A DNA stretch of 64,000 nucleotides. Source: UBA1227 sp045642705. GTDB taxonomy: Bacteria; Bacillota; Clostridia; Oscillospirales; Acutalibacteraceae. The notes under the pieces were generated by a model. That model saw only the letters and a program-made list of their open reading frames with translations. It had not been told where the DNA came from and did not search any database. A program made the position numbers and the translations under genes. Location: contig JAZUJK010000016.1 in the NCBI GenBank assembly GCA_045642705.1, forward strand, positions 1 to 64,000, in the 5' to 3' direction. The first letter of the stretch is position 1; each line of letters opens with the position of its first letter. Positions 53,600 to 62,372 of the stretch are shown here, in pieces.

Positions 53600-54802
53600 A
53601 TGAACATAGCTGTTATGGGATATGGAACAGTAGGTTCTGGCGTTGTTGAAATTATCAACAAAAAAGACCTCGGTTTAAATATCAAATACATCTTAGATCT
53701 ACGCGATTTCCCTGGTGACGAAAACGAGGCTCTGTTTACCAAGGATTTTAATGACATATTAAACGATGAAAGTGTTGGTATCGTTGTTGAAACCATGGGC
53801 GGACTTACTCCTGCTTTCGATTTTATATCTAAGTGCCTTTGCGCAGGCAAGCACGTCGTAACATCCAACAAGGAATTGGTTGCCGAACGTGGCCTTGACC
53901 TCCTTAGCATTGCAAAAGAGCACAATGTAAACTTTATGTTTGAAGCATCTGTTGGTGGTGGTATACCAATCATTCGACCAATTAGCGTTTGCCTTGTTGC
54001 CAATGATATCAAATCGGTAAATGGCATTCTCAACGGAACCACCAATTTCATTCTCACAAGAATGATTACTGACAATATGTCTTTCGAGACAGCCCTCAAG
54101 ATTGCTCAGGACAAGGGATATGCAGAGAAGGACCCAACAGCCGACATAGAAGGTCACGACGCTTGTCGCAAGATTTGTATTCTTGCAGCACTCTGCTTTG
54201 GCCATCATGTATATCCAAATGAAGTACACTGTGAAGGAATTTCTAAGATTACTCTCGATGATGTATCTTATGTTTCAAACGCAGGTGACTCCATCAAACT
54301 TATCGGTACTGCTCAGAAGCTCAAGGACGGCCGTCTCTATATGATAGTTAGCCCAGCAGTTGTCAAATCAACTTCTCAGTTATCAGCAGTATCCGATGTA
54401 TTCAATGCCGTATGTGTAAACGGCGATGCAACTGGTGAAGTCGTTATGTACGGCAAGGGCGCAGGACGCCTTCCTACTGCCAGCGCAGTAGTTGCCGACG
54501 TTATGGACTGCAACAGTCATTTAACAACACGTCGTCCTATCGATTGGGAACCACCAATCGAAAATAATATAGTTGATTATAGAACCATTCCAAACGAGTA
54601 CTATATTCGACTTAACTGTAACAAGTCAGAACTTTCAAGACTCGGCGCAGAATTTGGCCAGTTAAAAGTTCTCTGGAGAGAGGATGCTCCAGAAGATGAA
54701 CTTGCATTTATTACAGAACCATTCACAGAGAATGACATCCGCGCAAAGCTCGACAAATTAGGTCTTAGTGCGCAGAGTCTCCTCCGTGTTGCAAAGTGCT
54801 AA
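53600..54802 (+). CDS. hom: Homoserine dehydrogenase
   Basis: This 400-residue enzyme reduces aspartate semialdehyde to homoserine on the route to threonine and methionine. It has the Rossmann motif GYGTVGSGVV, then KHVVTSNKEL, the NGTTNFILTRM substrate motif and GYAEKDPTADIEGHDACRK (catalytic region). A C-terminal ACT-like domain follows (about 330-400). The start at 53600 has GAAAGGAG nine bases upstream; the earlier in-frame ATG has no ribosome site. It lies 14 bases before the aspartate kinase gene, so the first and third steps of the pathway are cotranscribed. Confidence 0.96.
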   Translation: MNIAVMGYGTVGSGVVEIINKKDLGLNIKYILDLRDFPGDENEALFTKDFNDILNDESVGIVVETMGGLTPAFDFISKCLCAGKHVVTSNKELVAERGLDLLSIAKEHNVNFMFEASVGGGIPIIRPISVCLVANDIKSVNGILNGTTNFILTRMITDNMSFETALKIAQDKGYAEKDPTADIEGHDACRKICILAALCFGHHVYPNEVHCEGISKITLDDVSYVSNAGDSIKLIGTAQKLKDGRLYMIVSPAVVKSTSQLSAVSDVFNAVCVNGDATGEVVMYGKGAGRLPTASAVVADVMDCNSHLTTRRPIDWEPPIENNIVDYRTIPNEYYIRLNCNKSELSRLGAEFGQLKVLWREDAPEDELAFITEPFTENDIRAKLDKLGLSAQSLLRVAKC

Positions 54803-54816
54803 AGGAGGAAAACTTT

Positions 54817-56028
54817 ATGGCGCTTATAGTACAAAAATTTGGCGGTTCATCTGTCGCTGATGCCAAATGTGTCAACAGAGTTGCTGGAATTGTAGCCGAC
54901 ACATATTCAGAAGGCAACGATGTAGTTGTTGTCGTTTCTGCTCAGGGCGATACAACAGATGATCTCATTGCTAAAGCCAATGAAATTAATATCAATCATT
55001 CCAAGCGTGAGCATGATATGCTCGTTTCAGCTGGAGAGCAGATTTCTATAGCACTCCTTGCAATGGCAATCGAAAAGCTCGGTCTCCCAGTTGTTTCGCT
55101 TCTTGGATGGCAAGCCGGATTTAATACAAATTCGTCTTACACATCAGCACGCATTAAGAAAATAGAAAAAGAACGTCTCCATAAGGAACTCGATCAGCAT
55201 AAAATCATCGTAGTTGCAGGATTCCAAGGAATCAACAAATATGACGATGTAACCACTCTCGGTCGTGGCGGTTCTGACACATCAGCCGTAGCTCTTGCAG
55301 CTGCTCTCGGTGCTGATAAATGCCAGATTTTCACTGATGTAACCGGAGTTTATACAACAGATCCTAGAAAAGTTCCAGGTGCTATTAAGCTCGACGAAAT
55401 CACTTATGATGAAATGCTTGAACTCGCTTCATGCGGCGCTCAGGTACTCAACAACCGTTCAGTTGAGATGGCTAAAAAATATAATGTAGAACTCGAAGTA
55501 TTGTCCAGTATCAAACGTGAACCTGGCACAATAGTTAAGGAGGCAATTAAAATGGAAAAAATGCTTATTCGCGGCGTTGCAAAAGACGATGACGCAACTC
55601 GTGTTTCAATACTTAAATTACCTGACAACCCTGGTGTTGCATTCAAACTCTTCTCCAAGCTCGCAGCCAAGAGAATCAATGTAGATATCATCCTTCAATC
55701 AGTTGGTCGTGATGGCACTAAGGACATCACTTTCACAGTTCCTGATGAATCTGGCGAAGCAGCAAAAGAAGCTGCTCTTGAAGCTTTCCCAGACCTTGAT
55801 CCTAAGGACATTATCATTGACTCAGATGTATCCAAGATTTCTATCGTAGGCGCTGGTATGGAGACACATCCAGGTACAGCATCTCAGATGTTCGAAGCAC
55901 TCTATGATGAGGGTATCAACATCCAGATGATTTCTACAAGTGAGATTAAAATCTCTGTTCTTGTTGCCAAGAAAGACGCTGACAAAGCAGTTGCTGCTGT
56001 TCATGATTCTTTCTTCCCAGAGAACTAA
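54817..56028 (+). CDS. lysC: Aspartate kinase
   Basis: This 403-residue enzyme phosphorylates aspartate, the first step of the Lys/Thr/Met pathway. The N-terminal kinase domain has VQKFGGSSVAD, LGRGGSDTSAVALAAAL and IFTDVTGVYTTDPR. Two C-terminal ACT domains (about 262-330 and 340-403) have PGVAFKLF and the GAGMETHPG allosteric region. The start at 54817 has AAAGGAGG upstream; an ATG seven codons earlier lies inside the hom end and is rejected. It is the last gene of the operon. The ACT domains imply amino acid feedback, of unknown specificity. Confidence 0.96.
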   Translation: MALIVQKFGGSSVADAKCVNRVAGIVADTYSEGNDVVVVVSAQGDTTDDLIAKANEININHSKREHDMLVSAGEQISIALLAMAIEKLGLPVVSLLGWQAGFNTNSSYTSARIKKIEKERLHKELDQHKIIVVAGFQGINKYDDVTTLGRGGSDTSAVALAAALGADKCQIFTDVTGVYTTDPRKVPGAIKLDEITYDEMLELASCGAQVLNNRSVEMAKKYNVELEVLSSIKREPGTIVKEAIKMEKMLIRGVAKDDDATRVSILKLPDNPGVAFKLFSKLAAKRINVDIILQSVGRDGTKDITFTVPDESGEAAKEAALEAFPDLDPKDIIIDSDVSKISIVGAGMETHPGTASQMFEALYDEGINIQMISTSEIKISVLVAKKDADKAVAAVHDSFFPEN

Positions 56029-56042
56029 AATAGACAAAATAA

Positions 56043-56076
56043 AACCCATCTCTGATTTCAGAGATGGGTTATTTTT
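56043..56076. terminator. Bidirectional terminator between lysC and argS
   Basis: A perfect 13-bp stem AACCCATCTCTGA / TCAGAGATGGGTT (56043-56055, 56058-56070) with a two-base loop is followed by six T residues on the plus side and an A-run on the other. Confidence 0.92.
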
Positions 56077-57818
56077 TACATTTTTTCAGGAACTGTAATG
56101 CTCATCATATTTAGAACATTTGCGAGAACATTCTTAGTGCACAAACAGAGATGAATTCTTGCATTTCTAAGTTCTTCGTCCTCAACATTTACACGGCAAG
56201 CATTATAGAACTTGTGGAAGAGAGTTGCGAGTTCCATAAGATAACGTGTTATCCTTGCTGGGTCATAAGCCTTTGCTGCATAGATTATCTCGTCTGTTAG
56301 AGCAGCAAGATGACGAATAAGTTCTCTCTCCTCAGGCTCTACAAGTCTTGTGAGAACATCAGCACTTGCGGCAGAAACCGGAATGTTTTCCTCCTCCAGT
56401 TTGCGCAAAATGCTGCAGATTCTCGCATGGGCATATTGGCAATAATAAACTGGATTCTGTGAGCTCTGCTCAACTGCAAGATCGAGATCAAAGTCCATCT
56501 GAGAACCTGCCTCTCTCATATTGAAGAGGAATCTTACAGCATCGATTGGAATATCATCAAGCAAGTCTGTAAGTGTTATAGCATTACCTGTACGTTTGGA
56601 CATTTTAGCAACTTCATCGCCATGCATTAAGCGAACAAGCTGCATTAAAATAACGTCCAAATTATCTCCGCCGAGGCCGAGTGCCTCGAGCGCGCCTTTC
56701 ATACGTGCAACATGACCATGGTGGTCGGCGCCCCAGATGTTAATAAGTGTATTAAATCCACGCATGATTTTGTTTCTATGATAAGCAATATCTACTGCAA
56801 AATATGTTGGATTTCCATTTGTTCTAATTAGAACATCGTCCTTTAGGTCAAGCTTTTCAATATCTGCATCTGATTTTCCAGCAGCTCGAAGCATTGCTGT
56901 TTGAACCTCAATATTCTTGTACCAGAGAGCGCCATCTTTCTCATATGTATAGCCTCTCTTGGTGAGTTCATCAATCGTATCTTTTACTTCTCCACTCTCA
57001 TGAAGTGTGCTCTCATGGAACCAAGTATCATAATCAATTCTATACTTTTCCATAGCAGCCTTCATATTGGAAATATTGCGTGGGAGAGCAAATTTTACAA
57101 GTGCATCGCGGCGCACTTCCTCTGGCTCGCTAAGATATTTATCACCATATTCATCAGCAAAAAGCGCTGCGAGTTCTACAATATCATTTCCATGATAGCT
57201 GTCCTCAGGGAGTTCAATAGCATCCTCGCCCTTAAAATGCTGCTGATATCTAATATCAAGAGATAGGGCAAATTTTTCAATCTGATTTCCTGCATCGTTT
57301 ATATAGAACTCACGCTCTACATAATAACCAGCCCAGTCAAGTACTGATGCGAGACAGTCACCAAGTGCGCCGCCTCTTGCATTACCCATATGCATAGGGC
57401 CTGTTGGATTTGCAGATACAAATTCAACAAGGATTTTCTTGCCTTCTCCATAATTTGAACGGCCATATTTATCTCCGCTCTCATAGATATCAACGAGCAC
57501 ATCAGCATAATATTTATCTGCTAGGAAGAAGTTCATAAATCCAGGACCTGCAACCTCTACTTTGCTGAAATATGTTCCATCGAGATTCATTTTTTCTACG
57601 ATTTTTTCTGCAGCAGTTCTAGGAGGCATTGCAAATACTTTTGCATTGACCATGGCTACATTGGCAGAAAAATCGCCATTGCTATGATCTGCTGGAACTT
57701 CCACTTTATATTCACGAAGTTCTGCATCACCGATTGTTCCATCTGTAACGAGTTCTGCTACAGATTTTTCAATCAATGATCTGAGTTGTTCTCTTGCCTC
57801 AAATACGATTTTAGACAT
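56076..57818 (-). CDS. argS: Arginyl-tRNA synthetase
   Basis: This 580-residue class I synthetase has an N-terminal Add-1 domain and then SANPTGPMHMGNARGG (HIGH-type motif HMGN) near residue 130. The Rossmann domain continues to MSKRTGN (KMSKS-type, about residue 380), and the C-terminal helical DALR anticodon-binding domain (QYAHARICSILRKLEEEN) follows. The length is typical. The start at 57818 has AAGGAG seven bases upstream; an ATG seven codons earlier has none. It overlaps the upstream DUF1934 gene by eight bases, so the order ddl, DUF1934, argS is one transcript. Confidence 0.96.
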   Translation of the reverse strand: MSKIVFEAREQLRSLIEKSVAELVTDGTIGDAELREYKVEVPADHSNGDFSANVAMVNAKVFAMPPRTAAEKIVEKMNLDGTYFSKVEVAGPGFMNFFLADKYYADVLVDIYESGDKYGRSNYGEGKKILVEFVSANPTGPMHMGNARGGALGDCLASVLDWAGYYVEREFYINDAGNQIEKFALSLDIRYQQHFKGEDAIELPEDSYHGNDIVELAALFADEYGDKYLSEPEEVRRDALVKFALPRNISNMKAAMEKYRIDYDTWFHESTLHESGEVKDTIDELTKRGYTYEKDGALWYKNIEVQTAMLRAAGKSDADIEKLDLKDDVLIRTNGNPTYFAVDIAYHRNKIMRGFNTLINIWGADHHGHVARMKGALEALGLGGDNLDVILMQLVRLMHGDEVAKMSKRTGNAITLTDLLDDIPIDAVRFLFNMREAGSQMDFDLDLAVEQSSQNPVYYCQYAHARICSILRKLEEENIPVSAASADVLTRLVEPEERELIRHLAALTDEIIYAAKAYDPARITRYLMELATLFHKFYNACRVNVEDEELRNARIHLCLCTKNVLANVLNMMSITVPEKM

Positions 57819-58284
57819 TATGAATCTCCTTAACATCAATTATAAGTTCATTCTCAGACACTTCTCCGCCACCGACGTCGAGCGTGTATGAGAAACTAAG
57901 TCTTCCGCCATGCTCTGTCATGCGGGAACATACGGATTTCGCGAAAACGCCCATTTGCAGCTTGCCAAATGGCGTGTCATAAAAGCAACTATGGCGCTTG
58001 CCTCCCTCGAGCAAAATCTCGAGAGCAAGCTCTCCTCCACGGGACAGTCGCACCGTGTCTGGCTCCTTCACGAATATCTTGGTCATCGCACCCGCGAAGT
58101 CCCCCGCATGCTCAACATATCTAATAATATAGCCATTCTGCGCATAATTTAGGTCACCCATAAGTTCGCTTTTCGACTCGGATTTTTCGCCATTTGAACT
58201 ATGCTTATCAACAATGGTTATTTTATAATTCTCATTTAAATTCTCATTTAAATTCTCGTTTGAATTCAAATTTATTTTCCCCAC
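57811..58284 (-). CDS. DUF1934 protein
   Basis: This 157-residue calycin-like beta-barrel protein of unknown function belongs to DUF1934. The family segments are IIRYVEHAGDFAGAMTKIFV, TPFGKLQMGVFAK and LSFSYTLDVGG. Family members are typically found between ddl and argS or beside argS in Bacillota, as here. The N-terminus has a short repeat of Asn-Glu-Asn-Leu (12-bp DNA period, about 58200-58270) before the conserved part. The GTG at 58284 overlaps ddl by 13 bases. A TTG five codons later, at 58269, has GGGG about nine bases upstream and is an alternative start. Confidence 0.85.
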   Translation of the reverse strand: MGKINLNSNENLNENLNENYKITIVDKHSSNGEKSESKSELMGDLNYAQNGYIIRYVEHAGDFAGAMTKIFVKEPDTVRLSRGGELALEILLEGGKRHSCFYDTPFGKLQMGVFAKSVCSRMTEHGGRLSFSYTLDVGGGEVSENELIIDVKEIHNV

Positions 58285-59336
58285 TTCTCTATTGCGAGCT
58301 CTATCAATCTATCACAGAGTTCACCATATGATACTCCTGCGGCCTCAATCATTTTAGGATACATACTAATGCTTGTGAAACCAGGAATTGTATTAATCTC
58401 GTTGAAAAGTACTGCATTGTCTGACTTTCTAACGAAGAAATCCACTCTTGAAAATCCGCTACATCCAAGTGCCTTGAATGTCTTGACTGCCTGCTGAGCA
58501 ACCTTATCACGGCTCTCCTCAGATACGAGAGCTGGGATGTTCAAGATGCTTGCTGCATTGGAATATTTTGCATCATAATCATAGAACTCATTTGCCGGTG
58601 TAATCTGTCCAACAACGCCTGTGAATAGATCGTTATTTCCGAGTACAGCACATTCAACTTCGTAACCATCGATGAACTCTTCGAATAGAACTCTATCATC
58701 GTGCTCGAATGCAAGCATAAGCCCAGCTTTCAGCTCATCAAAATCATGTGCCTTGGATATACCGACAGATGAACCCGCATTGGCAGGCTTTACGAAAATT
58801 GGATATCCGAGTTTATTAACAACAGACTCCAATGTTTTAACTCCTGTCTCATATGAATGTCTAGTCACGAAATCCCATCTTGCCTGTGGAATCTTCCACT
58901 CATCAGCGATTGTATTAGTATGAATTTTATCCATTGATACAGCGCTTGATGTCATATCGCATCCGACAAATGGAATGCCCGCAAGTTGGAACAGTCCCTG
59001 AATTGTGCCGTCCTCTCCGTTTTTACCATGTAAAACAGGGAAAGCGACGTCAATATAAATAGTCTCCGGTCCAGTTTCACGGAGTACAACAACACCATGG
59101 ACATCTCTATCTGGCGCCACAAAAGCCTTGGTGCGTTTTCCATCATTGAGCCATTTATCCTCAGGGAGACTGCTTACTGGTCCCTCATATAGATACCATT
59201 TACCATCCTTGGTAATACCCATCATATAAATGTTATACTTTTCTGCATTGATATTAGAGATAACAGATGCTGCTGATACAACAGAAACATCATGCTCACT
59301 AGAGCAACCTCCAAACAGAACTAATACGTTTTTCAT
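58272..59336 (-). CDS. ddl: D-alanine--D-alanine ligase
   Basis: This 354-residue ATP-grasp enzyme makes the D-Ala-D-Ala dipeptide for peptidoglycan. Motifs are VLFGGCSSEHDVSVVSA at the start, VLHGKNGEDGTIQG, IFVKPANAGSSVGI (ATP-binding), VECAVLGNN and LFNEINTIPGF (Mg2+ ligands). The start at 59336 has GGAGG seven bases upstream; the earlier in-frame ATG has no site. It heads the ddl-DUF1934-argS operon. No vancomycin-type D-lactate specificity residues are evident, and there are no vanH or vanX genes nearby. Confidence 0.95.
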   Translation of the reverse strand: MKNVLVLFGGCSSEHDVSVVSAASVISNINAEKYNIYMMGITKDGKWYLYEGPVSSLPEDKWLNDGKRTKAFVAPDRDVHGVVVLRETGPETIYIDVAFPVLHGKNGEDGTIQGLFQLAGIPFVGCDMTSSAVSMDKIHTNTIADEWKIPQARWDFVTRHSYETGVKTLESVVNKLGYPIFVKPANAGSSVGISKAHDFDELKAGLMLAFEHDDRVLFEEFIDGYEVECAVLGNNDLFTGVVGQITPANEFYDYDAKYSNAASILNIPALVSEESRDKVAQQAVKTFKALGCSGFSRVDFFVRKSDNAVLFNEINTIPGFTSISMYPKMIEAAGVSYGELCDRLIELAIEKWGK

Positions 59337-59421
59337 TATGGCGCCTCCAAAACGTTTTATATATACATAACAATACAATATGTTACCACAATTCAGTAGT
59401 TTCTTCAATTGAAAATTAATA

Positions 59422-59450
59422 ATGACAAACCTCTGTACATATGGTAAAAT
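59422..59450 (+). promoter_or_regulatory. Sigma-A-type promoter of the 59487 gene
   Basis: ATGACA (59422-59427) and TAAAAT (59445-59450) are separated by 17 bases, both one base from consensus. The transcript would begin about 28 bases before the ATG at 59487. Confidence 0.65.
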
Positions 59451-59486
59451 ATCTCATATTATTTCAAGAAAACAAAGGTGAAAAGA

Positions 59487-60347
59487 ATGATTTCAAAGAA
59501 GGAAGCTCTTGCTACTCTTATAAAGTCTGTTGACGGTACCATGGGTGCTGCTGGTCTCGCTCTCACAAGCGCAGCAAGTCCCGATGATACAGCTGATGCC
59601 ATCACATATTCTGGCGAATATGGAGAGGTTGAATTCACATTTGAAGAGAACATTTTAAATATCAAGTGCAAAGCACAGGGACAGGAGTGGAAAACTGTAG
59701 CATCTACCCTCTTCGATCTTGAGGATGAAGAGTGGTCAGATAAGCTTACAAAATCTGCTGCAAATGTTGCTTGTGAAGCAGTTGGAAAATATTACGGCAC
59801 AGAGATTGTATATGCTGGAAAAACCGCTAAGGGAAAAGCTTCAACCGCTATGACTCCAGAGATTGAAGAGTTCCTCGACAAGGGCAAGAAAAAGAAGAAA
59901 AATAGTGATAGTACAATCACTTATCTTCCAGAGAATCTTGCTTCTCGTATGGAAGTAATTTTCCCTGATATCAAGGGTAAAATGGATGAGAATATTGAGA
60001 AATATGAAATGTTCCTTCCAGAGGAGTATTTTGAAACCTATGTAACACCGCTCATCCTTGATTGTATGAAGCGTGGCGACAGAAACACTCTAAAGAAAGT
60101 TTTCAAGTCATTCAACATCTTCTATGAAGAGGGCGACAATGACATGCAGAGCCTCATCGCCGTTTCAATTCTTGGCGTAAACATGGCCAAGGACAACAGT
60201 CTTTTCGAGCAATACGAATCATATATGGATGATGACTTGCACGACGCTGTAGAGCCTATCATCAAGTACCTAAAAGGTACTGGCAAGAAGAAACTTAACG
60301 CATTTGAAAATCCTAAGCCGTATGTTTCCAAGAGAGTAAAAAAATAA
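59487..60347 (+). CDS. Soluble protein of unknown function, two-domain
   Basis: This is a 286-residue protein. Residues 1-110 form a mixed alpha/beta domain (GAAGLALTSAASPDDTADAI, EVEFTFEENILNIKCKAQG). A Lys-rich linker follows (near residues 134-140, DKGKKKKKNSDS), then a mostly helical C-terminal domain (150-275, with MEVIFPDIKGKMDENIEKYE and LIAVSILGVNMAKDNSLFEQY). Both parts seem soluble, and no catalytic motif was seen. The ATG at 59487 has AAAGGTG six bases upstream. It stands alone between divergent or unlinked genes with its own promoter and terminator. No family was recognised with confidence. Confidence 0.7.
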   Translation: MISKKEALATLIKSVDGTMGAAGLALTSAASPDDTADAITYSGEYGEVEFTFEENILNIKCKAQGQEWKTVASTLFDLEDEEWSDKLTKSAANVACEAVGKYYGTEIVYAGKTAKGKASTAMTPEIEEFLDKGKKKKKNSDSTITYLPENLASRMEVIFPDIKGKMDENIEKYEMFLPEEYFETYVTPLILDCMKRGDRNTLKKVFKSFNIFYEEGDNDMQSLIAVSILGVNMAKDNSLFEQYESYMDDDLHDAVEPIIKYLKGTGKKKLNAFENPKPYVSKRVKK

Positions 60348-60355
60348 TTAAAACT

Positions 60356-60383
60356 AGCCCCTGCCTAATAGGTAGGGGCTTTG
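60356..60383 (+). terminator. Rho-independent terminator
   Basis: The AGCCCCTgCCTA / TAGGtAGGGGCT stem (60356-60380) has a very short AATA-type loop and a short T-run of three. It closes the 59487 gene. Confidence 0.75.
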
Positions 60384-60392
60384 TGTTAATTA

Positions 60393-60453
60393 TTTAACAG
60401 TCTTTAAATGCTTTTATAATTGCGCGCAGTATAAATTTATGTTATATTATAAT
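60393..60453 (+). promoter_or_regulatory. Probable promoter region of the DUF362 gene
   Basis: Two TATAAT elements are present (60415-60420 and 60448-60453). The first has TTTAAC 16 bases upstream, and the second lies in a strongly AT-rich stretch after a GCGCGC run. The gene's highly optimised codons and strong ribosome site (AAGGGGG) fit a strong promoter, but the exact start is uncertain. Confidence 0.45.
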
Positions 60454-60504
60454 GCAGTCTATTTTATTTGTTGAAAAATTTAAACTATATAAGGGGGAAA
60501 TAAA

Positions 60505-62211
60505 ATGGCTAAAAGTTATGTCATCCTTAAGGATGCTCCAGTAATGGACTATTCTAAGGACTTCGTTGCCCTTCCTGACAACTATGGTACATACGAATAT
60601 TTTGAGAGAGAGGACGTAAAAGCTATCCGCGAGACAGTTTTTGCCGCTCTCGATGATCTCGATGCACGCACAGGCATCGCAAAGGAAATGGCTGGTTACG
60701 AGAAAGTAATCATCAAGCCTAACCTTGTAAACGTTTACCACAACTCTGGTTACTATGACAAAGATGGTGGTACAGATTTCCCAGAGACAACTGACCCACG
60801 TGTATTCGAGGCTGTTGTAAATTGGGTAAAGAAGTACAACAAGAACATCATCATTGCTGAGTCATCAGGTAAGCCATTCCCAGCTGCTGGTTCTTTCAAA
60901 ATCACTCACTATGATTGGATTGCTAAGCAGTACGGTGCAGATCTTGTACCTCTTGAGAGACGTCCAGTAGTACGTTACATGCTTCCTAAGGCTGAAGTAA
61001 TGAAGGAAATCCTTATCCCAGATACATTTGATGATATCGTAAACGGTAAGGCATTCTACATCTCAGTTCCTAAGATGAAGACAAACATCTACACAGGCGT
61101 TACTCTTGGTTTCAAGAACGCTATGGGTACAATCCCTTATTTCCTTCGTGAGCGTAACCACACTCATGACATCAATAAGAAGCTTGCAGATATGCTCTAT
61201 CTCTTCAAGCCAAACCTTACAGTAATCGATGGTATCATCGGTGGTGAAGGTAACACTCCTGCACCTGTTGATCCTGTTGATGTACATATGATCGTTGCTT
61301 CTAACCAGTCTGTAGAAGCTGACCGTATCACAACTTATATGATGGGCTTTGATCCAGCAGAGAACAAGCTCATCCAGGAAGCTGATAAGCGTGGATTCGG
61401 TGACAAGGATGTTGAAATCATTGGTAACGTTCGCGTTACTCCTTTCCGTCCAGCTTGCCCATCAGTAATGCGTGGTGAGATCGTTGAGCACTTCCCAGGT
61501 CTTGTTGCTCTTGCTGGTCATACACTTCCAGGCGCTCCTAAGATCACAGATCCTAACAAGGTAACTCCAGACGAAGCATTTGCTCTCGAGCAGGCTTGCG
61601 TAGGCGGATGCCTTTCATCAATCGGTATGGGCTTTGCTGGTGCTCTTTATGGACCTGCTAAGCCACACAACCCTGACCTCTTCATCGTTGAGGGTCCTGG
61701 TGTTGAAATCAATGGTACAAAGTACTGGTTCGACAAGAACGGTAAGCCATATACTAAGAACGACATCGTAAACGGTGGCAAGAAGATCATGGTTATGGGT
61801 AAGTGCTGCGGCGAGGATATGCTTGCTATAGCTGATTATCCAATCAAGGGTTGCTGTAACCCAGCTGAGTGTCTTAATGCTACTTGCAACGCTCTCGGCG
61901 TTGTTAACCCACAGCTTCGTCCTTGGGGCAACACAGCTCTTATTCCTATCGCTGTTCCATGTCTCCTTGGTACAATGTTCTACAGAGGCAAGTGGATTCT
62001 CCAGGGTAAGGCAGTAGACGTTCCTAAGCATCACGAGGATAAGATCTTTGAACTTCCTCCACTTTCTGCTGAGGATGCTGCTAAGAATTACATCCCATGG
62101 CCAATTCCAAAGCTTACAACATCTGAGAAGATCTCAGCTATCACAGATATGCTTGACTTCGCTGGTTCACTTACAGGTATGCCAGGTGCTCTCAAGTATT
62201 ACAAGAAATAA
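60505..62211 (+). CDS. DUF362 domain protein
   Basis: This is a 568-residue soluble protein. The DUF362 core (about residues 60-310) has KVIIKPNLVNVYHNSGYY, ISVPKMKTNIYTG, GFKNAMGTIP and IDGIIGGEGNTPAPVDPVD, which are typical. The C-terminal 250 residues contain many cysteines (CVGGC, GKCCGED, KGCCNPAECLNATC) that could bind metal or Fe-S clusters, but no ferredoxin CxxCxxCxxxC motif is present. Codon use is strongly biased toward a few codons, suggesting high expression. The molecular function of DUF362 is unknown. It is monocistronic, followed by a strong terminator. The ribosome site is AAGGGGG. Confidence 0.88.
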   Translation: MAKSYVILKDAPVMDYSKDFVALPDNYGTYEYFEREDVKAIRETVFAALDDLDARTGIAKEMAGYEKVIIKPNLVNVYHNSGYYDKDGGTDFPETTDPRVFEAVVNWVKKYNKNIIIAESSGKPFPAAGSFKITHYDWIAKQYGADLVPLERRPVVRYMLPKAEVMKEILIPDTFDDIVNGKAFYISVPKMKTNIYTGVTLGFKNAMGTIPYFLRERNHTHDINKKLADMLYLFKPNLTVIDGIIGGEGNTPAPVDPVDVHMIVASNQSVEADRITTYMMGFDPAENKLIQEADKRGFGDKDVEIIGNVRVTPFRPACPSVMRGEIVEHFPGLVALAGHTLPGAPKITDPNKVTPDEAFALEQACVGGCLSSIGMGFAGALYGPAKPHNPDLFIVEGPGVEINGTKYWFDKNGKPYTKNDIVNGGKKIMVMGKCCGEDMLAIADYPIKGCCNPAECLNATCNALGVVNPQLRPWGNTALIPIAVPCLLGTMFYRGKWILQGKAVDVPKHHEDKIFELPPLSAEDAAKNYIPWPIPKLTTSEKISAITDMLDFAGSLTGMPGALKYYKK

Positions 62212-62250
62212 GAATAAAAGTCTAGGGGACTTTTAATACAGGCTACAGTT

Positions 62251-62289
62251 AGGACCTCCTGCCAATGGCAGGGGGTCCTACGGTTTTTA
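62251..62289 (+). terminator. Rho-independent terminator after the DUF362 gene
   Basis: A 13-bp stem AGGACCTCCTGCC / GGCAGGGGGTCCT (one T-G wobble) encloses AAT and is followed, after ACGG, by five T residues. It is strong, as expected for a highly expressed gene. Confidence 0.88.
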
Positions 62290-62372
62290 TATTCGCATTT
62301 TTGGTTGCTTTATTACCACTTTATCGGTAAAATATATATTACTTAATATATCAAATATATGGAGATAGTATT

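Noticed and set aside
53473..53600. T-box or lysine/threonine riboswitch before hom and lysC
   Set aside because: The gap is only about 130 bases, very AT-rich, and has no T-box or riboswitch core or terminator stem.
58272..59336. Vancomycin-type ligase
   Set aside because: The sequence fits ordinary D-Ala-D-Ala ligase and there are no vanH, vanX or vanR/S genes nearby.
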